Positions 34,127 to 43,566 of a stretch of 60,392 bases of DNA are shown in pieces. Each line of letters starts with the position of its first letter. Position 1 is the first letter of the stretch. The DNA comes from Pedobacter cryoconitis (GTDB taxonomy: Bacteria > Bacteroidota > Bacteroidia > Sphingobacteriales > Sphingobacteriaceae). Location of the stretch: the NCBI RefSeq assembly GCF_003259615.1, contig NZ_QLLR01000034.1, forward strand, positions 1 to 60,392, given 5' to 3'. Below the pieces are notes generated by a model that saw only the letters and a program-made list of their open reading frames with translations, did no database searches and was not told where the DNA came from. The translations under genes and the position numbers were made by a program.

Positions 34127-34403
34127 CAAATTTTATTTAATAAAGAATAAAGATATAAAATGATAGGTATTAAGTACCCATAATTTACGTATCATTTATT
34201 GATATTTAAAGGGTAAACGTTCAAAAATGGAAAATATGATACACCAGTCAAATAATTTTGCATATTCTGACTTTTTAACAGATAAAAAGCGATATTCAAT
34301 CTTTGGCACAGGAGTTGAAATTATACCCACCAATATATAATTATAATTTTTATAAGCGGCAGACTGTCACATTGTCGTTTTTTTATTCTAGAAAGGCCTA
34401 TTA

Positions 34404-36878
34404 ATGAGTATAAAAGATCAGTTTGATTTTGGCAATGCACTACCCATCATAAATGAAGATACGGAATTTTTCCCTTTGATGTCCCAACAGGATGAAGATG
34501 AGATGAATAACGAAGAAACCCCTGAGATACTTGCCATACTTCCATTGAGAAATACGGTATTATTTCCTGGAGTTGTCATCCCAATTACCGTTGGAAGAGA
34601 CAAGTCTATAAAACTGATAAAAGAAGCCTATAAAGGTGACAAAATTATTGGTGTGGTTTCCCAGCTTGATGTATCCATTGAAGATCCAACCTTTGAGCAG
34701 TTAAATAAAGTCGGTACTGTAGCACATATTATTAAAATGCTGCAAATGCCTGACGGGAATACAACTGTCATCATCCAGGGAAAACAACGCTTCCGATTAA
34801 TTGAAGAGGTACAGTCCGAGCCCTATATTAAAGTTACTATCAGTAAATTTAATGAGGCAAAGCATAAAAAAGATAAAGAATTTAAAGCACTGGTAGCTTC
34901 TATCAGGGAAATGTCTTCACAGATCATTCAGCTGTCTCCAAATATTCCGAGTGAAGCCGCAATGGCGCTGAAGAATATTGAAAGCACTTCGTTCCTGATC
35001 AATTTCATATCTTCTAATATGAATGCAGATGTCAAAGACAAGCAGAAAATGCTTGAAATGGACAATCTCCGGGCAAGGGCTTTAATGGTGATGGAATTAT
35101 TGACACTCGAACTGCAGATGCTGGAATTGAAAAACCAGATCCAATCTAAAGTACGTGTTGATTTAGATAAACAACAAAGAGACTACTTCTTAAACCAGCA
35201 GCTGAAAACAATTCAGGAAGAATTGGGAGGAAACTCTTCAGATCTGGAATATGAAGCCCTTGAAGTCCGTGCGAAGAAGAAAAAATGGTCAGTACAGGTC
35301 AAAGATCATTTTGGTAAAGAACTGGAAAAGCTGGGAAGAATGAATCCTGCTGCCCCGGATTATTCTGTACAGATCAACTATCTTGAATTATTGCTTGATT
35401 TACCATGGAATGATTTCACTAAAGATAATTTCGATCTTAAACGTGCACAAAGAGTATTAGATAAAGATCACTTCGGACTGGAGAAAGTAAAACAGCGTAT
35501 TATCGAATATTTAGCTGTTCTAAAGCTGAAACGTGATATGAAAGCACCAATTATCTGTTTGGTAGGCCCTCCGGGAGTTGGTAAAACTTCACTGGGTAAA
35601 TCAATCGCGAAAGCGCTGAACCGTAAATATGTCCGTATGGCATTAGGTGGTATCAGGGATGAAGCTGAAATCCGCGGACACAGAAAAACTTATATTGGTG
35701 CGATGCCAGGCCGTATTATTCAGTCTATCAAAAAAGCAGGTGCTGCTAATCCGGTATTTGTATTGGATGAAATTGACAAAGTAGGTTCTGACTTCAGAGG
35801 AGATCCATCTTCTGCCCTGCTTGAAGTATTAGATCCTGAACAAAACAGTGCTTTCAATGATCACTATGTTGAAACTGATTACGATTTGTCCAATGTATTG
35901 TTTATCGCTACAGCTAATTCACTAAGTAATATTCAGCCTGCCTTACTGGACCGTATGGAAATCATTGAGGTGAATGGCTATACGATTGAAGAAAAAATAG
36001 AGATTGCTAAAAAATATCTTTTACCAAAACAAAAAGAACAGCACGGCATTAAAACAAAAGATATTGTTTTAAAACCAAGTCTGATTGAAAAGGTAATCGA
36101 AGACTATACCCGTGAATCAGGTGTTCGTGGATTAGAGAAAAAGATTGGTTCACTGGTTCGTGGCGTAGCAACTAAAATTGCGATGGAAGAAACTTATGAT
36201 CCGGCCTTAAGCCTGGAAGATGTGGAACGCATTTTAGGTGCGCCTATCTACGACAAAGACTTATACGAAGGGAATGAAGTTGCTGGTGTAGTTACCGGAC
36301 TGGCCTGGACACAAGTTGGTGGGGACATTCTGTTTATAGAAGCAAGCCTTAGCCCTGGAAAAGGAAAATTAACTTTGACTGGTAACTTAGGTGATGTCAT
36401 GAAAGAATCGGCTGTTATTGCACTTGCTTACCTCAGGGCACACGCTTCTGTGTTTGGCATAGACAACCAGTTGTTTGATCTTTGGGATATTCATGTACAC
36501 GTTCCGGCGGGTGCGACCCCTAAAGATGGTCCTTCGGCAGGTATTACCATGCTGACTGCTTTGACTTCTGCATTTACACAACGTAAAGTGAAATCTAATT
36601 TAGCGATGACCGGTGAAATTACCCTTCGTGGTAAAGTATTACCAGTTGGTGGAATTAAAGAAAAGATTCTTGCAGCGAAAAGAGCAAATATCAAAGACAT
36701 TATCTTATGTAAGTCTAACCGCAAAGATATTCTGGAAATTAAAGAAAGTTACATCAAGGATCTTAATTTCCATTACGTAACAGAAATGAAGGAAGTCATT
36801 GAACTGGCACTGATGAAAGATCAGGTTAAAGATCCTCAGGACCTGACCATCAAAGTCAAACCAGTAGTTGCAAACTAA
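34404..36878 (+). CDS. lon: ATP-dependent protease Lon
   Basis: An 824-residue AAA+ serine protease. The N-terminal substrate-binding domain (about 45-250, LPLRNTVLFPGVVIPI), a coiled-coil region, the ATPase with Walker A GPPGVGKTSLGKS near 390 and Walker B PVFVLDEIDKVG, and the protease domain with PKDGPSAG (Ser711) and Lys754 in GGIKEK follow in order; the 43-residue spacing of the dyad is standard. It degrades misfolded and regulatory proteins. It appears monocistronic with a terminator at its end. Confidence 0.97.
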   Translation: MSIKDQFDFGNALPIINEDTEFFPLMSQQDEDEMNNEETPEILAILPLRNTVLFPGVVIPITVGRDKSIKLIKEAYKGDKIIGVVSQLDVSIEDPTFEQLNKVGTVAHIIKMLQMPDGNTTVIIQGKQRFRLIEEVQSEPYIKVTISKFNEAKHKKDKEFKALVASIREMSSQIIQLSPNIPSEAAMALKNIESTSFLINFISSNMNADVKDKQKMLEMDNLRARALMVMELLTLELQMLELKNQIQSKVRVDLDKQQRDYFLNQQLKTIQEELGGNSSDLEYEALEVRAKKKKWSVQVKDHFGKELEKLGRMNPAAPDYSVQINYLELLLDLPWNDFTKDNFDLKRAQRVLDKDHFGLEKVKQRIIEYLAVLKLKRDMKAPIICLVGPPGVGKTSLGKSIAKALNRKYVRMALGGIRDEAEIRGHRKTYIGAMPGRIIQSIKKAGAANPVFVLDEIDKVGSDFRGDPSSALLEVLDPEQNSAFNDHYVETDYDLSNVLFIATANSLSNIQPALLDRMEIIEVNGYTIEEKIEIAKKYLLPKQKEQHGIKTKDIVLKPSLIEKVIEDYTRESGVRGLEKKIGSLVRGVATKIAMEETYDPALSLEDVERILGAPIYDKDLYEGNEVAGVVTGLAWTQVGGDILFIEASLSPGKGKLTLTGNLGDVMKESAVIALAYLRAHASVFGIDNQLFDLWDIHVHVPAGATPKDGPSAGITMLTALTSAFTQRKVKSNLAMTGEITLRGKVLPVGGIKEKILAAKRANIKDIILCKSNRKDILEIKESYIKDLNFHYVTEMKEVIELALMKDQVKDPQDLTIKVKPVVAN

Positions 36879-36908
36879 TTGCGCAGATAAATTTTAACTC
36901 TTATATTT

Positions 36909-36940
36909 AAAGCTCCGGAATAACCGGGGCTTTATTTTTT
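36909..36940 (+). terminator. Terminator after lon
   Basis: AAAGCTCCGG and CCGGGGCTTT form a 10-bp stem (one mismatch) followed by ATTTTTTT, a clear intrinsic terminator on the plus strand. Confidence 0.85.
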
Positions 36941-36950
36941 TATAATCCAC

Positions 36951-37904
36951 ATGAAGTACACCGGATATTCAATCCTATTCATTTTATTGTTCTGCTCTTC
37001 CTTTGCTTATTCACAATCTTTTAAAAATGAGGTTGGTTTCAAAAGTGATAACGATTCTTACCTGGGGCAAGGCTCCGACCGTTATTATACGAACGGATTG
37101 TTTCTATACTTCCGTCACGCCACAGACCAGTCAAAGTTAAAAGCCGGACTGGAAAAGAAAACCTATGAAATCAGTGTTGGACAAATGATGTTTAATCCTT
37201 ATTCCGGATATGCACCCGATCCCGCTACACAAGATCGTCCTTTTGCAGGATACTTATATGTTGGCGGAACCATGAACTGGTTTTATAGCGACGAAAGCAT
37301 CATCACTGCAAGCGCACAGATCGGAACAACCGGGAAGAATTCTCTGGGTGAAGCCGGTCAGAAATTATTACATAAAACATTCGGCTTCTATGACGTTGGC
37401 GGATGGGATTACCAGATTAAAAACGAGCTGGCTATTAACCTTTCTGCACAGTATACGAAACTACTGACACGTACCGCAGGAAATGCAGTTGAATTATCTT
37501 TTGAGGGTTATGCAAACCTGGGAACAACTTTTAGTGGTGCAGGTGCAGGATTACTATTCAGAACAGGTAACCTGAACCAGCTCTTTAATTCTGCTTATAC
37601 ACATGCAGCTATCGGCAACAATGCCAAAACAAAATCACTGGTTAAAAGAGAAATGTTTTTCTATGCTAAACCCCAGTTAAATGTGGTGGCTTATGATGCG
37701 ACTATCGAAGGAAGTATGTTTAACAACAACAGCCCGGTAACTTTTGGTCAGAAACCTGTTGTATTTGCACAGCAATTGGGAATAGATTACAGTGTGGATC
37801 GTTTCACTGCAGATTTTGGTGTGATCTTTAAAACGAAGGAAGTTAAAAGTGTGGCCAGAGCACATCAGTGGGGATCAGTTACGGTGTCTTACAGGTTCAG
37901 GTAG
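36951..37904 (+). CDS. LpxR-like lipid A deacylase family protein (DUF2219)
   Basis: A 317-residue outer-membrane beta barrel. The signal peptide (ILFILLFCSSFAYSQ) is followed by NEVGFKSDNDSYLGQGSDRY, which carries the asparagine/aspartate-rich first strand of LpxR proteins, then alternating amphipathic strands and a C-terminal strand ending in VSYRFR. LpxR removes the 3'-linked acyl chains of lipid A in a calcium-dependent reaction; whether this member does so is inference. It lies just after lon's terminator and before a shared terminator with arfB. Confidence 0.82.
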   Translation: MKYTGYSILFILLFCSSFAYSQSFKNEVGFKSDNDSYLGQGSDRYYTNGLFLYFRHATDQSKLKAGLEKKTYEISVGQMMFNPYSGYAPDPATQDRPFAGYLYVGGTMNWFYSDESIITASAQIGTTGKNSLGEAGQKLLHKTFGFYDVGGWDYQIKNELAINLSAQYTKLLTRTAGNAVELSFEGYANLGTTFSGAGAGLLFRTGNLNQLFNSAYTHAAIGNNAKTKSLVKREMFFYAKPQLNVVAYDATIEGSMFNNNSPVTFGQKPVVFAQQLGIDYSVDRFTADFGVIFKTKEVKSVARAHQWGSVTVSYRFR

Positions 37905-37942
37905 TACAAGTATTATTTAACCTTCACCGAACGTATTATAAA

Positions 37943-38365
37943 CTAATTGAGCCAGGCATCCATACCTGGCTTTTTTCTGTTCTCTTTTTTCACAGCAATT
38001 GATTTCTTGTCACTTTTCCTTCTCAGGATTACACTTTTCGGCGTGTGTGTCGGTTTCCTTTTCTTATCTACATGAAGACCGGTTTTCAACAGCGTCATCA
38101 ATTTGATAATGCTTTGCTCTTTATTCACCAGCTGGCTTCTGTCTTCCTGAGACACTACATGCAGATTACCTTCCGTGTCAATCCGGTTAGCAAGGCGTTC
38201 TGCAAGCAATAGCTTCTCTGCGGCAGTGAAAAATTCCGCAGACTCCACATGAAGAATTACCTCTACCTTACTGGAAACCTTGTTAACATTCTGCCCGCCC
38301 TTGCCTCCACTCCTGGAAGTTTTAAAGGTGAGCGATTTAACGAGTTCTTTTTTATCTTTATACAT
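37943..38365 (-). CDS. arfB: Alternative ribosome-rescue factor ArfB (YaeJ-like)
   Basis: I chose the ATG at 38365, giving 140 residues, because a longer frame to 38461 would overlap the cmk start and its promoter and exceed the normal ArfB length. The GGQ motif is at 23-25 within RSGGKGGQNVNKV, the hallmark of peptidyl-tRNA hydrolysis, and the tail is strongly basic (LRRKSDKKSIAVKKENRKK), as needed to enter the mRNA channel of stalled ribosomes. It releases peptides from non-stop complexes without a codon. Confidence 0.9.
   Translation of the reverse strand: MYKDKKELVKSLTFKTSRSGGKGGQNVNKVSSKVEVILHVESAEFFTAAEKLLLAERLANRIDTEGNLHVVSQEDRSQLVNKEQSIIKLMTLLKTGLHVDKKRKPTHTPKSVILRRKSDKKSIAVKKENRKKPGMDAWLN
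37950..37976. terminator. Hairpin between lpxR-like and arfB genes
   Basis: AGCCAGG and CCTGGCT are perfect 7-bp arms with an 8-nt loop, followed by TTTTTT on the plus strand. The hairpin lies within the last codons of the convergent arfB gene, so arfB has its own coding end in a terminator. Confidence 0.75.
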
Positions 38366-38420
38366 AAGCGCAAAAATAATTCTTTTTCTGTAATAGTATT
38401 TTAAAAAACCCTCAAAACAG

Positions 38421-38428
38421 TATATTTG
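38421..38428 (+). promoter_or_regulatory. -7 element of cmk, very close to the start
   Basis: TATATTTG ends 7 bp before the cmk ATG. In Bacteroidota this element sits around -7, so the predicted transcript start is only about 3 bases upstream of the ATG. It implies an almost leaderless mRNA. Confidence 0.6.
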
Positions 38429-38435
38429 CATCCAT

Positions 38436-39122
38436 ATGAGAAAAAATGTAGTTGTGGCCATTGATGGTTATTCTTCATGCGGTAAAAGTACGCTGGCAAA
38501 AGCACTGGCTAAAACATTTGGTTTTATCTATATTGATAGTGGTGCAATGTACAGAGCGGTAACTTTATATTTTATACGCAATCATACCAATGTGAATGAT
38601 GAAGCAGCAGTTGTTGATGCCCTTCAGCACATTGAACTGAACTTCCATTCCAGAGATTATGAATCGCACATTACTTTAAATGGCGAAGAAGTTTCGGAGG
38701 AAATCAGGCAAATGCCGGTTTCTGAAACTGTCAGTGAAATCTCAGCACTGAAACAGGTCCGTAAGGAAATGGTGAAGCAGCAGCAGCGCATGGGCAAGTC
38801 TAAAAACATCGTGATGGATGGACGTGATATAGGGACAACAGTATTTCCTGATGCACAGGTTAAACTTTTCATGACAGCAGATCCTAAAGTCAGAGCAGAA
38901 AGAAGATTCAAAGAATTACAAAGTAAAGGTGATACAACAACGTCTCTGGAAGATGTTTTTGAGAATCTTGCACACCGTGATTATGCGGATACGACAAGAA
39001 AAGAAAGTCCGCTCATCCGTGCTGAAGATGCTATTATTCTGGACAATACGGAAATCACCCCGGCAGAACAGCTTGAATTCGCATTAAATAAAGTTACCCC
39101 ATACATTCCGCAACTGGCCTGA
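38436..39122 (+). CDS. cmk: Cytidylate kinase
   Basis: A 228-residue nucleoside monophosphate kinase that phosphorylates CMP and dCMP. The P-loop is GYSSCGKST (11-19), followed by FIYIDSGAMYRAVTLY, VVMDGRDIGTTVFPDA-type residues (MDGRDIGTTVFPDAQVKLF) and the lid RDYADTTRKESPL. Length is typical. It is divergent from arfB with a 70-bp gap, and ribosomal protein S1 follows, the same pair as in many bacteria. Confidence 0.97.
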   Translation: MRKNVVVAIDGYSSCGKSTLAKALAKTFGFIYIDSGAMYRAVTLYFIRNHTNVNDEAAVVDALQHIELNFHSRDYESHITLNGEEVSEEIRQMPVSETVSEISALKQVRKEMVKQQQRMGKSKNIVMDGRDIGTTVFPDAQVKLFMTADPKVRAERRFKELQSKGDTTTSLEDVFENLAHRDYADTTRKESPLIRAEDAIILDNTEITPAEQLEFALNKVTPYIPQLA

Positions 39123-39239
39123 AAGCGGAATCCGGGGAATTAATGCCCGATTGTCATTCAAAATACATATTAAACAAGGCAAACTGTTCAAAATCAACAA
39201 CATTTATTAAAAAATTCTTTCTTTAAAAATATTAATTTC

Positions 39240-39247
39240 TATCTTTG
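39240..39247 (+). promoter_or_regulatory. -7 element of rpsA
   Basis: TATCTTTG matches TAnnTTTG, with TTTC 18 bp upstream as a weak -33. It lies 34 bp before the rpsA ATG. Another ATG at 39275 is out of frame with rpsA and encodes nothing of note. Confidence 0.6.
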
Positions 39248-39281
39248 CAATCCCTAAAGGGAAAAGGAGATTAAATGATTA

Positions 39282-41216
39282 ATGGCAAAAAAACAAGTAG
39301 CAGAAAAAGAATTAGAGGCTAAAAAAGCCGAATTACAAGGTGCAGACGCTCGTCTGACTGAAAAAGAAACCATTGAATCTGAAGCAGATTCATTGTCGAT
39401 CGAACAGATCAAATCATCACTAGCAACACCAGATCAGGATTTTGACTGGGATGCAGACGATAAAGCTTTCGGAAAATACTCTGACGAAGACCGTAAAAAG
39501 TTTGAAGACATGTATACCGATACTTTCAATCAAATCAACCAGGGTGAAATTATCAGCGGTATTGTTGTATCTATCAACAATAAAGACGTTGTATTAAACG
39601 TAGGATTTAAATCTGACGGTTTAGTATCAACTTCTGAATTCCGTGATACACCTGATTTGAAAATCGGTGACACAGTTGATGTATTTGTTGAAGCTCCGGA
39701 AGACGCAAATGGTCAATTGATTTTATCTCGTAAAAGAGCTAAAACTCAGAGATCTTGGGAATCTATCAACGAAGCCCTTGACAATGACAGAATCATCAAC
39801 GGATTTGTTAAAAGCCGTACTAAAGGTGGTCTTATCGTTGACATCATGGGTGTTGAAGCTTTCTTACCTGGTTCTCAGATCGACATCAAACCGATCCGTG
39901 ATTACGATGTTTATGTAGGTAAAACAATGGAATTCAAAGTTGTGAAAATCAACCACGAATTTAAAAACGTTGTCGTATCACACAAAATCTTAATCGAAGA
40001 CGATTTAGAAAGTCAAAAAGTTGAGATCGTATCTAAACTTGAAAAAGGTCAGGTATTAGAAGGTACTGTTAAAAACATTACTGACTTCGGTGTATTCATC
40101 GATTTAGGTGGTGTTGACGGTTTACTTCACATTACTGATATTTCCTGGGGCCGCATAGAGCATCCAAAAGAAGTATTGAGCTTAGATGAGAAAATCAACG
40201 TTGTTGTTCTTGACTTTGATGACGAGAAAAAACGTATCGCATTAGGCTTAAAACAATTAACTCCACACCCATGGGAAAGTTTAGATACTAACCTTGTTGT
40301 TGGATCTAAAGTTAAAGGTAAAATCGTTACTGTAGCTGATTACGGTGCATTCTTAGAAATCATTCCTGGCGTTGAAGGTTTAATTCACGTTTCAGAAATG
40401 TCTTGGTCACAAAACTTACGCAGCCCACAGGAATTCTTGAAAGTTAGCGATGAAATCGAAGCTGAAGTATTAACTTTAGACAGAGACGAACGCAAAATGA
40501 GCTTAGGTATTAAGCAATTAACGCAAGATCCATGGCAAAATGTTGCTGAAAGATACCCTATCGGAAGCAAACATACTGCTGTAGTTAAAAACATGACTAA
40601 CTTCGGTGTATTCGTGGAAATTGAAGAAGGTATTGATGGATTAATCCATATCTCTGATCTTTCATGGTCTAAAAAAGTTAACCACCCTAACGAATTCACT
40701 AAAGTTGGTGATACATTAGACGTAGTTGTTTTAGAATTAGACGTTGATAGCCGTAAATTAAGCTTAGGTCATAAACAATTAGAAGAAAACCCTTGGGATA
40801 CTTTTGAAACTATCTTTACGTTAGATTCAATTCACCAGGGAACTGTTGTTAAAGTAACTGATAAAGGCGCTGTTATTGCTTTACCATATGGTGTAGAAGG
40901 ATTCGTTCCAACTAAACACATGGCTAAAGAAGATGGTACTACTATCAAAGCTGAAGAAACTAATGATTTCAAAATCATTGAGTTTAACAAAGATGCTAAA
41001 CGTATCGTTGTTTCTCACGCCCGTATCTGGGAAGAGGCTAAAGCTGAAGTTGCTGCTGAAGAAAGAGCTACTAAGAAAAAAGATGCTAAAGCTTCAAGCA
41101 ATGCAGTTAAAAAAGTTAAAGATTCAGTTGAGAAATCAACTCTTGGTGATCTAGGTGTTCTTGCACAATTGAAAGAGCAAATGGAAGGCGAAGAAAGCAA
41201 AAACAAAGCTAAATAA
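39282..41216 (+). CDS. rpsA: 30S ribosomal protein S1
   Basis: A 644-residue RNA-binding ribosomal protein with six S1 repeats, each visible as a strand set such as GTVKNITDFGVFIDLGGVDG, HITDISWGRIEHP, GLIHVSEMSWSQN and GLIHISDLSWSKK. An acidic N-terminal extension of about 80 residues (DQDFDWDADDKAFGKY) and a lysine-rich C-terminal tail flank the repeats. S1 helps mRNA bind the ribosome, important in a phylum that lacks strong Shine-Dalgarno use. The upstream cmk gene is separated by a promoter-bearing 159-bp gap. Confidence 0.97.
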   Translation: MAKKQVAEKELEAKKAELQGADARLTEKETIESEADSLSIEQIKSSLATPDQDFDWDADDKAFGKYSDEDRKKFEDMYTDTFNQINQGEIISGIVVSINNKDVVLNVGFKSDGLVSTSEFRDTPDLKIGDTVDVFVEAPEDANGQLILSRKRAKTQRSWESINEALDNDRIINGFVKSRTKGGLIVDIMGVEAFLPGSQIDIKPIRDYDVYVGKTMEFKVVKINHEFKNVVVSHKILIEDDLESQKVEIVSKLEKGQVLEGTVKNITDFGVFIDLGGVDGLLHITDISWGRIEHPKEVLSLDEKINVVVLDFDDEKKRIALGLKQLTPHPWESLDTNLVVGSKVKGKIVTVADYGAFLEIIPGVEGLIHVSEMSWSQNLRSPQEFLKVSDEIEAEVLTLDRDERKMSLGIKQLTQDPWQNVAERYPIGSKHTAVVKNMTNFGVFVEIEEGIDGLIHISDLSWSKKVNHPNEFTKVGDTLDVVVLELDVDSRKLSLGHKQLEENPWDTFETIFTLDSIHQGTVVKVTDKGAVIALPYGVEGFVPTKHMAKEDGTTIKAEETNDFKIIEFNKDAKRIVVSHARIWEEAKAEVAAEERATKKKDAKASSNAVKKVKDSVEKSTLGDLGVLAQLKEQMEGEESKNKAK

Positions 41217-41236
41217 TCTTCAGGCTTATATAATAG

Positions 41237-41267
41237 AAAGAGGGTGTCCAAAAGGCACCCTCTTTTT
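41237..41267. terminator. Terminator after rpsA
   Basis: AAAGAGGGTG and CACCCTCTTT pair perfectly, with an inner TCC/GG extension and a TTTTTTT run on the plus strand. It lies between the convergent rpsA and DCC genes. Confidence 0.88.
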
Positions 41268-41320
41268 TTATGCGGTAAATTTTTGAGGTCAAATCTTAGA
41301 ATAGGGTTCCCTGGTATAAA

Positions 41321-41716
41321 TTACAGGAACTTAGCTTTCAATTCAGCGGTAGGCACCATACAGCTCTCCTCTCTGCCCCAGATGGAATACCTGCGCTTTG
41401 CGATCTGATTGTAAACGAAGTCGCGGATAAAAGCTGGAACAAGTATAAAAACATATAACAATGGCCAGCCGCCACTCAAATGCCTCGCAATACGCAGCGC
41501 AGCTGTGGAGCGTTGATAAACCCTCCCATTCTCTAACAGAATAATACTGCTGAGCTCACTGAGGGATAAACCAAATGGTCCGAGGTATTGCTGTGTAATA
41601 TCGCTCTGTAAGGCAGCAAACCTGAACCTGTCTTTTTTATCTCTCTTGATGACGAATTTAACAGAGCCTGCACATAAATTACAAACACCGTCAAAGAATA
41701 TTATAGCATGCTGCAT
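41321..41716 (-). CDS. DCC-family thiol-disulfide oxidoreductase-like (DUF393)
   Basis: The ATG at 41716 is used because the family starts just before the conserved core; a longer frame to 41752 adds unrelated residues. The 131-residue product has FFDGVCNLCAGSVKFVIKRD, the DxxCxxC motif (Asp9, Cys12, Cys15) that names the DCC family, and the later FALQSD-like and HLSGGWPLLY segments. The fold is thioredoxin-like; physiological function is not established. It stands alone, convergent with rpsA. Confidence 0.88.
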   Translation of the reverse strand: MQHAIIFFDGVCNLCAGSVKFVIKRDKKDRFRFAALQSDITQQYLGPFGLSLSELSSIILLENGRVYQRSTAALRIARHLSGGWPLLYVFILVPAFIRDFVYNQIAKRRYSIWGREESCMVPTAELKAKFL

Positions 41717-42040
41717 AGTGCAATTTAGTGAATTAGCGAGGGGTTTAAGCACTTTCTTGCTTCTAATTAATAGTAACGGAAATTCGCGTTAATAATTGCG
41801 AAATTCTTAGTCAGATAAATTATATTCCCGATTCATTTTAACAAATACCTCAAATTATCCAGAAAAAGAACGTTCTGAAATAATCTCATGAAAATAATAG
41901 GCATCCGCAAATAATTTCCTCATAGCAATCAGGCAATTAGCATTATTTTACAATTAAAACGCCGAAGCTCATTGAAATTAATTAAAATTGCGGGTATATA
42001 ATTCAATCCGATTTTTTATATTTGCCTAATCAATTTGTCA
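41717..42040. other. AT-rich divergent intergenic region
   Basis: A 324-bp spacer between the DCC gene and pyrR. It contains the -7 element of pyrR (TATATTTG, 42017-42024) and a short palindrome (GAACGTTC). I see no ORF, RNA gene or recognisable PyrR-binding leader. Confidence 0.5.
42017..42024 (+). promoter_or_regulatory. -7 element of pyrR
   Basis: TATATTTG matches TAnnTTTG and ends 16 bp before the chosen ATG, so the leader would be short and leaves no room for a PyrR-controlled attenuator. A -33 TTTG at proper spacing is not seen. Confidence 0.5.
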
Positions 42041-42589
42041 ATGCAAAAGAGAACCCTGCTAGACGGTAAAAAATTCCAAATCACAATTAAGAGACTTTGT
42101 CATCAATTAATTGAGAATCACAACGATTTTTCTAATACCGTACTCATTGGTATACAGCCCCGCGGCAGTTACTTCGCAGACAGAATCAAACAGGAACTTT
42201 CAGAAACCCTTAAAAACAAGAATATCAGAAAAGGTAATCTTGACATCACTTTCTTCAGAGACGACTTCAGAAGAAAGGACGGGCTTGTTTCCGCCAACAG
42301 CAATACTATAGATTTTATCATTGAAGACTGTAATGTCATTCTGATCGATGATGTGCTCTGGACAGGCCGGACCATCAGGGCTGCACTGGATGCGTTGCTT
42401 GCTTTTGGCAGGCCGGCCAAAGTGGAACTACTGGTACTCATTGACAGAAGGTTTTCAAGACATGTACCTATTGAACCTGATTATATCGGGCAGCAGGTAG
42501 ACAGTCTGGATTCCCAGATGGTAAAAGTGAGCTGGAAAGAAACAGAAGGAGAAGACAAAGTAATATTATTATCAGACCGAAATAAATAA
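42041..42589 (+). CDS. pyrR: Pyrimidine regulator / uracil phosphoribosyltransferase PyrR
   Basis: I use the ATG at 42041; an in-frame TTG lies 6 bp earlier. The product of 182 residues is a type I phosphoribosyltransferase with the PRPP-binding loop VILIDDVLWTGRTIRAAL, plus IGIQPRGSYFADRI and FFRDDFRRKDG, as in PyrR. In firmicutes PyrR binds pyr mRNA; in this phylum regulatory activity is less clear and it may act mainly as an enzyme. It lies 3 bp before pyrB, a conserved pair. Confidence 0.9.
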   Translation: MQKRTLLDGKKFQITIKRLCHQLIENHNDFSNTVLIGIQPRGSYFADRIKQELSETLKNKNIRKGNLDITFFRDDFRRKDGLVSANSNTIDFIIEDCNVILIDDVLWTGRTIRAALDALLAFGRPAKVELLVLIDRRFSRHVPIEPDYIGQQVDSLDSQMVKVSWKETEGEDKVILLSDRNK

Positions 42590-42592
42590 GAA

Positions 42593-43525
42593 ATGGCAGC
42601 AGAAAAACTATCAACACGACATCTTTTAGGCATTAAAGATATTACCCTGAATGATATTGAATTGATTTTTGAGACTGCAGATAATTTCAAGGGAGTGATT
42701 AACAGAACAATCAAAAAAGTCCCTTCACTGCGTGATATTACCATTGCGAATATCTTCTTCGAGAACTCAACAAGAACCAAACTATCCTTCGAACTGGCAG
42801 AAAAGAGACTTTCTGCAGATGTGATCAATTTCGCAGCTTCCTCCTCTTCGGTGAGCAAAGGAGAAACCCTGATTGATACTGTAAACAATATCCTGGCCAT
42901 GAAAGTGGATATGGTAGTCATGAGACATCCATACGCAGGCGCAGGAGTTTTTCTGAGCAAACATATCAACGCACAGATTGTAAACGCCGGAGACGGTGCG
43001 CATGAGCACCCTACACAGGCATTACTGGACGCTTACTCGATCCGCGAGAAATTAGGTGAGGTAAGAGGTAAGAAAGTTGTGATTGTCGGAGACATCCTGC
43101 ACTCCAGAGTTGCGATCTCTAATATCCTGTGCCTGCAAAAGCTGGGCGCGGAAGTGATGGTTTGCGGACCGACTACCTTAATCCCGAAACATATTGCCAG
43201 CCTGGGCGTAAAAGTTGAACATGATCTGATCAAAGCACTGAACTGGTGCGATGTGGCCAATATGCTGCGTATTCAGCTGGAAAGACAAGACATCAAATAC
43301 TTCCCTTCTTTAAGAGAATATGCGATGATGTACGGCCTGAACAAACAGATTCTGGACAACCTGGATAAAGAAATCATTGTGATGCACCCGGGCCCTATTA
43401 ACCGGGGTGTGGAGATTACAAGTGATGTCGCTGACAGTAAACAATCGATCATTTTAGACCAGGTAGAAAATGGAGTGGCCATCCGGATGGCTGTACTTTA
43501 TCTGCTTGCTTCTCAGAGAGATTAG
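42593..43525 (+). CDS. pyrB: Aspartate carbamoyltransferase catalytic subunit
   Basis: A 310-residue enzyme that condenses carbamoyl phosphate and aspartate in pyrimidine synthesis. FFENSTRTKLSFELAEKRL carries the Ser-Thr-Arg-Thr phosphate loop, ASSSSVSKGETLIDT the mobile lysine loop, and DGAHEHPTQALLDAYSI and MHPGPINRGVEI the later active-site residues. Length matches the catalytic chain; no regulatory PyrI is present. It is translated directly after pyrR. Confidence 0.97.
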   Translation: MAAEKLSTRHLLGIKDITLNDIELIFETADNFKGVINRTIKKVPSLRDITIANIFFENSTRTKLSFELAEKRLSADVINFAASSSSVSKGETLIDTVNNILAMKVDMVVMRHPYAGAGVFLSKHINAQIVNAGDGAHEHPTQALLDAYSIREKLGEVRGKKVVIVGDILHSRVAISNILCLQKLGAEVMVCGPTTLIPKHIASLGVKVEHDLIKALNWCDVANMLRIQLERQDIKYFPSLREYAMMYGLNKQILDNLDKEIIVMHPGPINRGVEITSDVADSKQSIILDQVENGVAIRMAVLYLLASQRD

Positions 43526-43566
43526 TCTTCAGATCCTTTCTTTTATAACATTCCTGCTGAATTAAC

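Noticed and set aside
38366..38461. Longer N-terminus for ArfB
   Set aside because: It would overlap the cmk start and promoter and make the protein longer than the family; Met at 38365 gives the usual length.
41717..42040. Possible PyrR-controlled attenuator before pyrR
   Set aside because: The -7 element is only 16 bp from the start codon, which leaves no room for an attenuator leader.
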